Shown here: positions 6,902-13,338 of the stretch, piece after piece | Layout of the letters: every line of letters begins with the position of its first letter | Position numbering within the stretch: position 1 is the stretch's first letter | NCBI GenBank assembly: GCA_945886995.1 | Contig: CAMCZJ010000043.1 | Span: forward strand, 1-17,169 | Length of the DNA stretch: 17,169 nt | Source of the DNA: Asaia bogorensis | GTDB taxonomy: Bacteria; Pseudomonadota; Alphaproteobacteria; Acetobacterales; Acetobacteraceae | Direction: 5' to 3' | Notes under the pieces: model-generated | What the model was told of the DNA's origin: nothing | The model's database searches: none | What the model saw: only the letters and a program-made list of their open reading frames with translations | Made by a program: the position numbers and the translations under genes

Positions 6902-9523
6902 ATGTTCACATCGCAAAAAAACCTTCTGCCCTTTATGGTTTCCAATGAGTCTCCCTTCACGGAAGCTCTCAATGATTCAGATACCGTTACTAATGAATCA
7001 TTTTTTCTTCACATCAAATCGGGCGGTACGTGGCTACTCTCGGTCACCGCGAATGCCGGCTCCTCCGCCGGTACCGCAGGCAATGATTTTCTCTCAAGCC
7101 CCGGCGTAACGGATGATAGCCTTGCAGGGCTCGCCGGCAATGACACCCTGCTTGGCTTTGGTGGCGTGGATCAGCTTTCGGGCGGTGAGGGCAATGATTC
7201 CCTCGATGGCGGTGATCTGGCGGATCGCCTGCAAGGTGATGCCGGCAACGATACCCTGCTTGGTGGCAATGGCTGGGATACCTTGAATGGCAGCGGCGGC
7301 GGGGATTGGCTGGTTGGCGGCAATGATGCCGACACCTTCCTCATTGATCTATCCGTAAGCCCGTCACTGGCCAGCAATTTCCTGGCGGCTGATACCATCG
7401 CCGATTTCTCCAGCACGCAGGGGGATTCGCTTTCATTCGGCCTGAGCAATGGTGTTTTGCAAGGAAGCTTGGGACCAGCACCGCTGATTTGGCGCGGCGC
7501 CTTGCCGGTCAGTAATGGGCCCCTGCCAGGGCTTATGCTACCCGGCGAGGAACTGGGCTTGGGGTATCTGCAAGCCTGGTACCTTCCTGCGGCAAGCACG
7601 GATACGATGCCGGGTGGCTGGATCGTCATTGACCTTGACCAGAATAATGCGCTCGGCACTGCGGATCTCCTGATCCGCCTTGTCACCGCACCATTCGCAC
7701 TCGAAAGCTTTCATTCATGGGCTAGCGTAGGCAGCTTCGCCGGCTTGGCTGGTACCGCGAATGACGAAGTGATCTCAGCCATCCCGTCAGGGTCAAGATT
7801 ATTTGGCCTTGGCGGTGCAGATCTGCTGCTTGGCGCGGCGGCTATGGATTGGCTTTCTGGCGGCGCTGGGGCCGACACGCTTTCCGGCCTCGGCGCCCAT
7901 GATCAGCTTTGGGGTGGTGCCGGCGATGATTGGAGCTATGGCGGCGATGGGAATGATGCGCTCTTCGCTGATGGCCCAACACTTGAAGACATGGATGACG
8001 CTGCAGCCTCCAACTACCTGGATGGCGAAGTCGGCAATGATTCGCTTTTTGGCGGCGCCGGTCTTGATCAGCTATTTGGCGGCGATGGTCTGGATTTGCT
8101 CTTCGGCGCGGATGGCAGCGACACGCTGGATGGTGGCGCAGGCAATGACTGGCTGTCCGGCGGCGATGGTGCCGATAGCCTAATGGGCCGCCACGGCGCC
8201 GATACGCTGGATGGCGGCGGTGGTGATGACCGACTTGTGCTGCAGGATACCGATGACTGGTTGGATGGCGGGGAAGGGTTTGATTGGCTCAATATCTCCA
8301 TGGGGATCTTTATCCATCTTGGGCTCTCTGAAAACCAGGTGAGCAACGGTTCCTGGCTTGCTGGTTTTGAAGCCGTGGATGCGCGTGCGGCCAGCGCCGC
8401 GATGACTATGATTGGCGGCTTGGACGGCAATTACCTGTTTGGTGGCTCCGCCAGTGATAGCCTCATGGGCAATGAGGGCGACGATTACCTTCAGGGCGGC
8501 GCTGGGAATGATACGCTTGCCGGTGGCACGGGCCAAAATGTTCTTGAAGGCGGCGCTGGGAATGATTTCTATCAGATCGAAAGTACCGATGACCTGCCGC
8601 TGGAGAATACCGGGGAAGGCATTGATACGATTTCCGCCAGCATTGATTTCTACCTTCCAGCTGACATCGAAACCCTGATTCTTTCATCCACCGGGACTGC
8701 CCTGCGGGGTTCCGGCAATGAAGGCAATAATCTTCTGATCGGCAATGCGCTGGCCAATGAGCTTACAGGCGGATTTGGCAATGACACGATCCAGGGTGAG
8801 GTCGGCGATGATACGCTGCAAGGCGGCGCGGGCGCTGATCTTCTGATTGGTGGCGATGGTGCGGGTGACTGGGTCAGTTATGCTGATCTGTCTGAATTCG
8901 GCCAGAACGTCGCGGTTAATCTCGTTAATGGCATAGCCACAGGTGCGGCGGGCAGTGATCAATTGCAGGGGATTGAGCATGTGACCACCGGGGCCGGTGA
9001 TGACCAACTCATTGGCGATGGCTTGGCGAATTACCTCTCCGCCGGCGCCGGGGTTGATAGGCTATGGGGGGGCGCAGGTGCCGACACGCTGTATGGCGGT
9101 GAGCATGATGACGCGCTTTTCGGCGGCACGGAGGGAGACTTGCTGATCGGGGCCGTCGGGCAGGATTCCATCTCCGGCGATGCCGGCAATGACACGCTGG
9201 ATGGTGGCGAAGGCGCCGACACCATGGCGGGCGGCACCGGCAATGACCTCTACTTCTTCATCGATTCGCAGGATCAGATCATTGAGAATGCCGGGGGTGG
9301 GCAGGACACCATTATCACCTCAGCCAATATCGCCCTGGCCAGCGAGGTTGAGGTACTGATGGTTGCTGCGGGGGTGAGCGATCTTACCCTTGTTGCGAGA
9401 CCTGGCGGGTCCATCATGGTCGGCAATGGGCTGAGCCATAGCTTCCAGGGCGGCACAGGAGATGACGTGATCCTTGCAGGCGGCGGTAGCCTTGCCGATA
9501 TACTGGCCCTATTTGCCAATTAG
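6902..9523 (+). CDS. Large RTX (hemolysin-type calcium-binding repeat) secreted protein
   Basis: This 873-residue protein is dominated by the nonapeptide GGxGxDxLx of RTX proteins, which folds into Ca-binding beta-rolls once secreted by a type I system. There is no N-terminal signal peptide, as expected for that route. Repeat blocks lie at about 75-141, 296-460, 504-558, 601-653 and 684-782. Residues 143-180 (ADTFLIDL to DTIADFSSTQGDSLSFG) resemble the serralysin C-terminal module. Residues 181-290 are non-repetitive, with GGWIVIDLDQNNALGTADLL. The protein ends in the hydrophobic tail SLADILALFAN, a plausible secretion signal. It has no cysteine, and its only lysines are K6 and K39. I see no protease, lipase or adhesin domain, so a surface or matrix role is the safest guess. 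Its first 40 codons are notably AT-rich. No secretion ATPase or adaptor gene is in the window. Confidence 0.9.
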   Translation: MFTSQKNLLPFMVSNESPFTEALNDSDTVTNESFFLHIKSGGTWLLSVTANAGSSAGTAGNDFLSSPGVTDDSLAGLAGNDTLLGFGGVDQLSGGEGNDSLDGGDLADRLQGDAGNDTLLGGNGWDTLNGSGGGDWLVGGNDADTFLIDLSVSPSLASNFLAADTIADFSSTQGDSLSFGLSNGVLQGSLGPAPLIWRGALPVSNGPLPGLMLPGEELGLGYLQAWYLPAASTDTMPGGWIVIDLDQNNALGTADLLIRLVTAPFALESFHSWASVGSFAGLAGTANDEVISAIPSGSRLFGLGGADLLLGAAAMDWLSGGAGADTLSGLGAHDQLWGGAGDDWSYGGDGNDALFADGPTLEDMDDAAASNYLDGEVGNDSLFGGAGLDQLFGGDGLDLLFGADGSDTLDGGAGNDWLSGGDGADSLMGRHGADTLDGGGGDDRLVLQDTDDWLDGGEGFDWLNISMGIFIHLGLSENQVSNGSWLAGFEAVDARAASAAMTMIGGLDGNYLFGGSASDSLMGNEGDDYLQGGAGNDTLAGGTGQNVLEGGAGNDFYQIESTDDLPLENTGEGIDTISASIDFYLPADIETLILSSTGTALRGSGNEGNNLLIGNALANELTGGFGNDTIQGEVGDDTLQGGAGADLLIGGDGAGDWVSYADLSEFGQNVAVNLVNGIATGAAGSDQLQGIEHVTTGAGDDQLIGDGLANYLSAGAGVDRLWGGAGADTLYGGEHDDALFGGTEGDLLIGAVGQDSISGDAGNDTLDGGEGADTMAGGTGNDLYFFIDSQDQIIENAGGGQDTIITSANIALASEVEVLMVAAGVSDLTLVARPGGSIMVGNGLSHSFQGGTGDDVILAGGGSLADILALFAN
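7124..7324 (+). repeat. RTX repeat block 1
   Basis: This stretch encodes about seven tandem nonapeptides, such as GLAGNDTLLG, GGEGNDSLDG and GDAGNDTLLG. The repeated codon pattern is ggcaatgat/gacaccctg. Confidence 0.8.
7787..8281 (+). repeat. RTX repeat block 2, the longest, with one interruption
   Basis: Nonapeptides run from about residue 296 to 460, broken by an acidic non-repeat insert around residues 358-371 that contains LEDMDDAAAS. Typical units are GGAGADTLSG, GGDGLDLLFG and GGAGNDWLSG. Confidence 0.8.
8411..8575 (+). repeat. RTX repeat block 3 with a perfect 18-base DNA repeat
   Basis: The block encodes units such as GNEGDDYLQG and GGAGNDTLAG. The 18-mer ggcggcgctgggaatgat occurs at 8495-8512 and again at 8549-8566. 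That is a 54-base period, or exactly two nonapeptides, consistent with growth by duplication. Confidence 0.75.
8702..8860 (+). repeat. RTX repeat block 4
   Basis: Units around residues 601-653 include GSGNEGNNLLIG, GGFGNDTIQG and GGAGADLLIG. The block follows the first copy of the DTI/E-L spacer module. Confidence 0.75.
8951..9247 (+). repeat. RTX repeat block 5
   Basis: About ten nonapeptides between residues 684 and 782, such as GGAGADTLYG and GDAGNDTLDG. The second copy of the spacer module and the C-terminal tail follow. Confidence 0.75.
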
Positions 9524-9579
9524 CCCTACATGAGTGCTTCAAGGGCCATGATGCAAATCTTGAGGAAGGCTGGAACCGC

Positions 9580-10122
9580 ATGGAAAAGGCAACGCTGGGG
9601 GGCGGCTGTTTCTGGTGCCTAGAGGCCGTGTTCCTCGGCATGAAGGGCGTCTCTGCCGTGACTTCAGGCTATGCGGGCGGGCATGTTGCCAATCCCACAT
9701 ATGAGGAAGTTTGCGGCAAACGCACCGGCCATGCCGAGGTTGTGCAGATCAGCTATGATCCGGCAATGGTATCCTTTGCGGAGGTGCTGAAGGTATTTTT
9801 CACCATCCACGATCCCACCACCAGGGACCGCCAGGGGGCAGATATCGGCCCGCAATACCGCAGCATCATCCTGACGCATGACGCCACTCAAGACGCCACC
9901 GCGCGTGAAGTCATGACGGAGATCACCGCCGCGCGGCTTTGGGGCAACCCGATCGTGACCGAGATCGTGCCGCTGACCCAATTCTGGCCGGCGGAGCCCG
10001 AGCATCACGATTATTTCGCGCGCAACCCCTGGTCTGGCTACTGCCAGGCCGTTGTAGCGCCGAAAGTCCTGAAATTTCGCAAGAATTTTGCCCAGTTGCT
10101 TAAATCCGACCAGGGGGCATAA
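9580..10122 (+). CDS. msrA: Peptide-methionine (S)-S-oxide reductase MsrA
   Basis: This thiol enzyme, 180 residues, reduces the S-epimer of methionine sulfoxide in proteins. The catalytic motif GGGCFWCLEAVF holds C10, the attacking Cys. SGYAGGHVANPTYEEVCGKRTGHAE spans about residues 29-53, DPTTRDRQGADIGPQYRS (78-95) is the substrate-pocket segment, and C155 in SGYCQ is a likely recycling Cys. There is no signal peptide, so it acts in the cytoplasm. GAGGAAGG at 9562-9569 is a strong ribosome-binding site about ten bases before the ATG. It starts 56 bases after the RTX stop with no hairpin between them, so co-transcription is possible. msrB follows after six bases. Confidence 0.96.
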   Translation: MEKATLGGGCFWCLEAVFLGMKGVSAVTSGYAGGHVANPTYEEVCGKRTGHAEVVQISYDPAMVSFAEVLKVFFTIHDPTTRDRQGADIGPQYRSIILTHDATQDATAREVMTEITAARLWGNPIVTEIVPLTQFWPAEPEHHDYFARNPWSGYCQAVVAPKVLKFRKNFAQLLKSDQGA

Positions 10123-10128
10123 GGACGC

Positions 10129-10563
10129 ATGGTTTTTTTCAAGCAAAACAAGCAGCCAGATGAGGTCTTTCCGATCCAAAAGACCGAAAGCGAATGGCGC
10201 GCAGCTCTTTCCCCGGAAGCCTTTCGCGTCTTGCGCCAGCACGGCACCGAAAGGCCAGGCACATCGCCGCTGAATGCGGAAAAGCGCCCCGGTCGTTTCC
10301 TGTGTGGTGGCTGCGGCACGCCGCTTTTTGATGCGACGACCAAGTATGAAAGCGGCACGGGCTGGCCTTCCTTCTACGCCCCGTTGGAAGGCGCCGTCGC
10401 TACCCATATGGATCGTTCGCTCTTTATGGTGCGGACCGAAGTGCATTGCGCCCATTGTGGCGGCCATCTTGGCCATGTCTTTCCGGATGGGCCGCCGCCC
10501 ACTGGCCAGCGCTACTGCATGAATGGCGTGGCCCTGACCTTTGAACCTGTGGCCACATCATGA
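10129..10563 (+). CDS. msrB: Peptide-methionine (R)-S-oxide reductase MsrB
   Basis: This is the reductase for the R-epimer of methionine sulfoxide, 144 residues. The four zinc cysteines are present in two pairs, CGGC (59-62) and CAHC (107-110). The conserved YESGTGWPSFYAP stretch lies at 73-85, and the catalytic Cys is C130 in QRYCMNG. There is no signal peptide. A ribosome-binding site AAGGA (10121-10125) overlaps the msrA stop codon. The gene's own stop overlaps the start of the beta-propeller gene as ATGA, so the msrA-msrB-propeller order looks translationally coupled. Confidence 0.96.
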   Translation: MVFFKQNKQPDEVFPIQKTESEWRAALSPEAFRVLRQHGTERPGTSPLNAEKRPGRFLCGGCGTPLFDATTKYESGTGWPSFYAPLEGAVATHMDRSLFMVRTEVHCAHCGGHLGHVFPDGPPPTGQRYCMNGVALTFEPVATS

Positions 10564-11498
10564 TCCGCGTGTTTTTTGGTCTTGGCCTGGGCTTGCTTGC
10601 CCTATGCGCGCAGGCGCGGGCCGATCTGGTTTATGTTCTGAACTCAACCGATCCCAGTATAGTCAAGATTGATGCCAAAACCGGTGAGGAAGTGCGGCGT
10701 ATTGAGGGCCTGCGCGAAGTACATCATTTGGTGCTGGCCCCGGGCGGGCGGGAATTGCTGATCGCCGATTCGGCTGGGAATGAAATTCTTTTCGTTGAGC
10801 CTGCCACCGGCAATGTGCTGCGCCGTGAACGCATTTCAAACCCTTATCATTTGGATTTCACGCCTGATGGCCGCCTTCTGGTGATTGCCAGCCTAAGGCG
10901 CGGCCAAGTGGATATCTATGACGCCGAAGGACCGCGGCTTTTGGAACGATTGCGGGTCGGCAATAAGCCATCCCACATCGCGTTCAGCCCCGATTCTCGC
11001 TTTGCATTCATTACCATTCAAGGCGACGGCAATGTCATTGCCATAGACCTTCAGGCACGGCGCGTCATTTGGCAGGCAGCAGTGGGGCCAGAACCCGCCG
11101 GCATTATCTGGCATCATGGCAAATTGATCATCGGCATTATGGGCCGTGACCATTTTGCTGTGCTCAACCCCGAGACGCGACAGGTGGAAAGCACCATCCG
11201 TATTGGCCGCGGCGCACATACGATTTTCTTGGCGCCAGATGGCAAGACGCTTTGGGCCACCAGCCGCGTGCAAAGCCGTATTGCCGAGATTGATCCGAAT
11301 AGCTTGGAAGTGCGCCGCATCCATGAGGTTCCGGGCGGGCCGGATTGCATCGCCTTTGCGCCCGATGGGGCGGTATGGGCCACTTTGCGCTGGGCCGGCC
11401 GTATCGCACGGCTTGATCCCAATACAGGTGATGTCTCAACCATTCGTGTTGGCCGCAGTCCGCATGGTATTTTCGTGCAGCCACGCGCAACGCAATGA
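10560..11498 (+). CDS. Exported YVTN/NHL-type beta-propeller protein
   Basis: This is a 312-residue exported protein whose molecular role I cannot name. Residues 1-21 form a clear signal peptide (FFGLGLGLLALCAQARA, cleavage near ARA-D). The rest consists of about seven repeats of roughly 40 residues, as in a YVTN/cytochrome cd1-like beta-propeller. Each combines a phrase such as LAPGGRELLIADS, FTPDGRLLVIAS, FSPDSRFAFIT, LAPDGKTLWATS or FAPDGAVWATL with a partner strand of the type IVKIDAKTGEEV or IAEIDPNSLEV. No haem-binding CxxCH is present. The gene begins inside the msrB stop (ATGA), which suggests that it is made together with the reductases although it works outside the inner membrane. 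Such propellers usually act as binding scaffolds. Confidence 0.85.
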   Translation: MIRVFFGLGLGLLALCAQARADLVYVLNSTDPSIVKIDAKTGEEVRRIEGLREVHHLVLAPGGRELLIADSAGNEILFVEPATGNVLRRERISNPYHLDFTPDGRLLVIASLRRGQVDIYDAEGPRLLERLRVGNKPSHIAFSPDSRFAFITIQGDGNVIAIDLQARRVIWQAAVGPEPAGIIWHHGKLIIGIMGRDHFAVLNPETRQVESTIRIGRGAHTIFLAPDGKTLWATSRVQSRIAEIDPNSLEVRRIHEVPGGPDCIAFAPDGAVWATLRWAGRIARLDPNTGDVSTIRVGRSPHGIFVQPRATQ

Positions 11499-11511
11499 TA
11501 GGGGCTTCGCG

Positions 11512-12282
11512 ATGATCGCGAACATGCGGAAAGCGATGCTGGCATTGGCCGCGTTATGCCCATGGTTGCCTATGCCTGCCTTGGCACAGGCATCTGCCGC
11601 CTGCCCCGCCGGCACGGTCTACCTAACCATTGACACGGGCTGGGGGAGAGAAGCGGATAAGATCGCCGAAATCCTCCACCGTCGCGGCATTCGCGCCACG
11701 CTCTTCGTTGCGCATGAGCCAACGTATCGCGGCGATCGTAGCCTTGATCCTGGCTGGGCGGAGTTTTGGCGCGCCCGCGCCAAAGAAGGCCATGTCTTCG
11801 CCAGCCATACGGATCGGCACTGGTATTTCCGTGGAGACCCCACGCCAGGCGTGGTGCGCTATGTCGCGCGTAGCGGCGGGGGTGAGGCGCAGCTTGATCA
11901 GGAGGCCATGTGCCGAGAGCTTGCGGCGCCGATTGAGCGGCTCCGCTCCGCAGCACCGGACGCCGTGATCTTGCCTCTGTGGCGCGCGCCAGGCGGCATA
12001 ACCACACCGAACGCACTGCGCCTCGCTGAAACATGCGGACTTCGTCATCAGGGATGGACCAGAAACGGCTTCCTGGGTGACGAATTGAACAGCGACACGC
12101 ACCCGAATGCGGTGCTGCGCGACCAGGCGCTCAGGAACATTCGCGATGGTGAGGTCCTGGTCATGCATTGGGGGGTTCGTAGCCGGAAGGATCCCTATGC
12201 CAATATTCTGGAAAATGTGTTGACGGGGCTTCAGTCGAAGGGGTTCTGCTTCGCGCCCCTGACTGCGGAAGGCAGGCGCTGA
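11512..12282 (+). CDS. Exported polysaccharide deacetylase-like protein (CE4) with altered motif 1
   Basis: This is a 256-residue protein with the NodB-homology fold of carbohydrate esterase family 4, which removes N- or O-acetyl groups from glycans such as peptidoglycan. Residues 1-26 (MRKAML through PALAQA) form a signal peptide. Motif 1 is LTIDTGWG (38-45): the catalytic-base Asp is D41, but the usual metal-binding second Asp is Thr42. Motif 2 is SHTDRHW (98-104) with H99 and H103, motif 3 is WRAPGG (157-162) and the late His motif is LVMHWG (216-221). The ATG at 11512 has AGGGG seven bases upstream; the ATG at 11524 is an alternative. The frame is open farther upstream, but that part overlaps the propeller gene. 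It sits 13 bases after the propeller and 3 bases before the hydroxylase-family gene. Confidence 0.85.
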   Translation: MIANMRKAMLALAALCPWLPMPALAQASAACPAGTVYLTIDTGWGREADKIAEILHRRGIRATLFVAHEPTYRGDRSLDPGWAEFWRARAKEGHVFASHTDRHWYFRGDPTPGVVRYVARSGGGEAQLDQEAMCRELAAPIERLRSAAPDAVILPLWRAPGGITTPNALRLAETCGLRHQGWTRNGFLGDELNSDTHPNAVLRDQALRNIRDGEVLVMHWGVRSRKDPYANILENVLTGLQSKGFCFAPLTAEGRR

Positions 12283-12285
12283 TTC

Positions 12286-13239
12286 ATGTTCAAAACCCTT
12301 GATGATCTGCACACCGGGCTGACCGGCTGGATTTTCGAAACAATGCTTCAGCCGATGCTCTATGCCACAGACATGATGAATATCGCTGACGAAATGTTGG
12401 AATGGGTGGATTTCGCTCTTTTCAGCCTTTTCGGCGTGCTGGTGATTTACGTGGTCTGCCGCCCGTTGGAGGCATGGCGCCCGGTGGAACCCGTGACGGA
12501 TAGGCGCGCCATCCGGACCGATATTGTCTATACCTTGCTCGCACGGCTGGGTATCTTCCCGCTACTTGCCTTTGTTTTTCTGGCGACCCTTCAAAGCCAG
12601 CTGGAAGGAGCTTTGGCTGAAACTGGCTTTGTGGCACCCCAACTTGAAACCTTCTTTCCAGTTCTGCGCGAAGCGCCACTGTTGACCTTCTTCCTGTATG
12701 TCGTGATCTTGGATTTTGGCGAGTATTGGCGCCATCGGCTACAACACAGCATCGGATGGTGGTGGGCGCTGCATTCAATCCATCACGCGCAGCGGCAAAT
12801 GACATTCTGGACCGATGACCGCAACCACATCCTGGATGAGGCAATAGCAGCGCTTTGGTTCGGCACAATCGCCCTGCTGATTGGCGTGACACCCGCTCAA
12901 TTTCCACTGCTGCTTCTTCTCATGCGGCTGGTTGAGGCATTCTCCCATGGCAACATCCGGCTATCTTTTGGCCGGATCGGCGAACGATTGATGGTATCGC
13001 CGCGCTATCACCGCCTTCATCATGGTATTCTTTCAACAGCCGATCACGGCAAGAACTATGCGGTACTTTTCCCGATTTGGGACTGGGCCTTCGGTACCGC
13101 CGATTTTGAACGCAATGTGTATCCCAGAACCGGGGACCCTGATGCACCTGAAGTGCTTGCCACAGGGGGGTGGCTTGGTCAGCAATGGGCTGGATTGAAG
13201 CGAATGATGGGTTTGGGTCCAAAGGAGCAAGGTTCTTAG
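12286..13239 (+). CDS. Sterol desaturase / fatty acid hydroxylase superfamily membrane protein
   Basis: This is a 317-residue integral membrane di-iron oxygenase of the sterol desaturase / fatty acid hydroxylase superfamily. The histidine clusters that bind the iron pair are clear: HRLQH (150-154), HSIHH (163-167), H181 in DDRNH, H221 in AFSHGN, and HRLHH (242-246). Hydrophobic spans occur at about 42-58, 83-104, 131-145 and 187-215. Bacterial members hydroxylate or desaturate lipid A chains, hopanoids, carotenoids or ether lipids; nothing here picks the substrate. It starts three bases after the deacetylase stop and is the last gene of the plus-strand run, converging on the histidine kinase. 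Its position fits an envelope-modifying role. Confidence 0.9.
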   Translation: MFKTLDDLHTGLTGWIFETMLQPMLYATDMMNIADEMLEWVDFALFSLFGVLVIYVVCRPLEAWRPVEPVTDRRAIRTDIVYTLLARLGIFPLLAFVFLATLQSQLEGALAETGFVAPQLETFFPVLREAPLLTFFLYVVILDFGEYWRHRLQHSIGWWWALHSIHHAQRQMTFWTDDRNHILDEAIAALWFGTIALLIGVTPAQFPLLLLLMRLVEAFSHGNIRLSFGRIGERLMVSPRYHRLHHGILSTADHGKNYAVLFPIWDWAFGTADFERNVYPRTGDPDAPEVLATGGWLGQQWAGLKRMMGLGPKEQGS

Positions 13240-13338
13240 CTGATTTGCCGAAAGGCACGCTGTTTTCCCTTGGCACGGCAACGCATTTCTTGGAGCGTTT
13301 GTTCGCGGATCAGGCTGGCACCACTCTCCAGAAAGGCA

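Noticed and set aside
6915..6921. A7 tract in the first codons of the RTX gene as a phase-variation switch
   Set aside because: Seven bases is short for slipped-strand phase variation, and a similar T7 tract occurs at the start of msrB. It is noted only as a base-composition feature.
7124..9247. Regular DNA repeats read as a possible CRISPR or tandem satellite
   Set aside because: The periodicity is the 27-base codon pattern of RTX nonapeptides in one long frame, with no conserved direct repeat and unique spacer organisation.
9524..9579. Possible terminator between the RTX gene and msrA
   Set aside because: Only a mismatched pairing of CTTCAAG with CTTGAGG was found, with no T-tract.
11146..11511. 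Upstream extension of the deacetylase frame into the propeller gene
   Set aside because: The propeller repeats continue through this region in another frame, and the signal peptide of the deacetylase begins at 11512 or 11524.
13240..13338. Possible terminator in the convergent gap between the hydroxylase-family gene and the kinase
   Set aside because: The best hairpin, TGCC-GAAA-GGCA at 13246-13257, has only four base pairs and just TTTT five bases later, too weak to call. The remainder of the gap shows no other structure.
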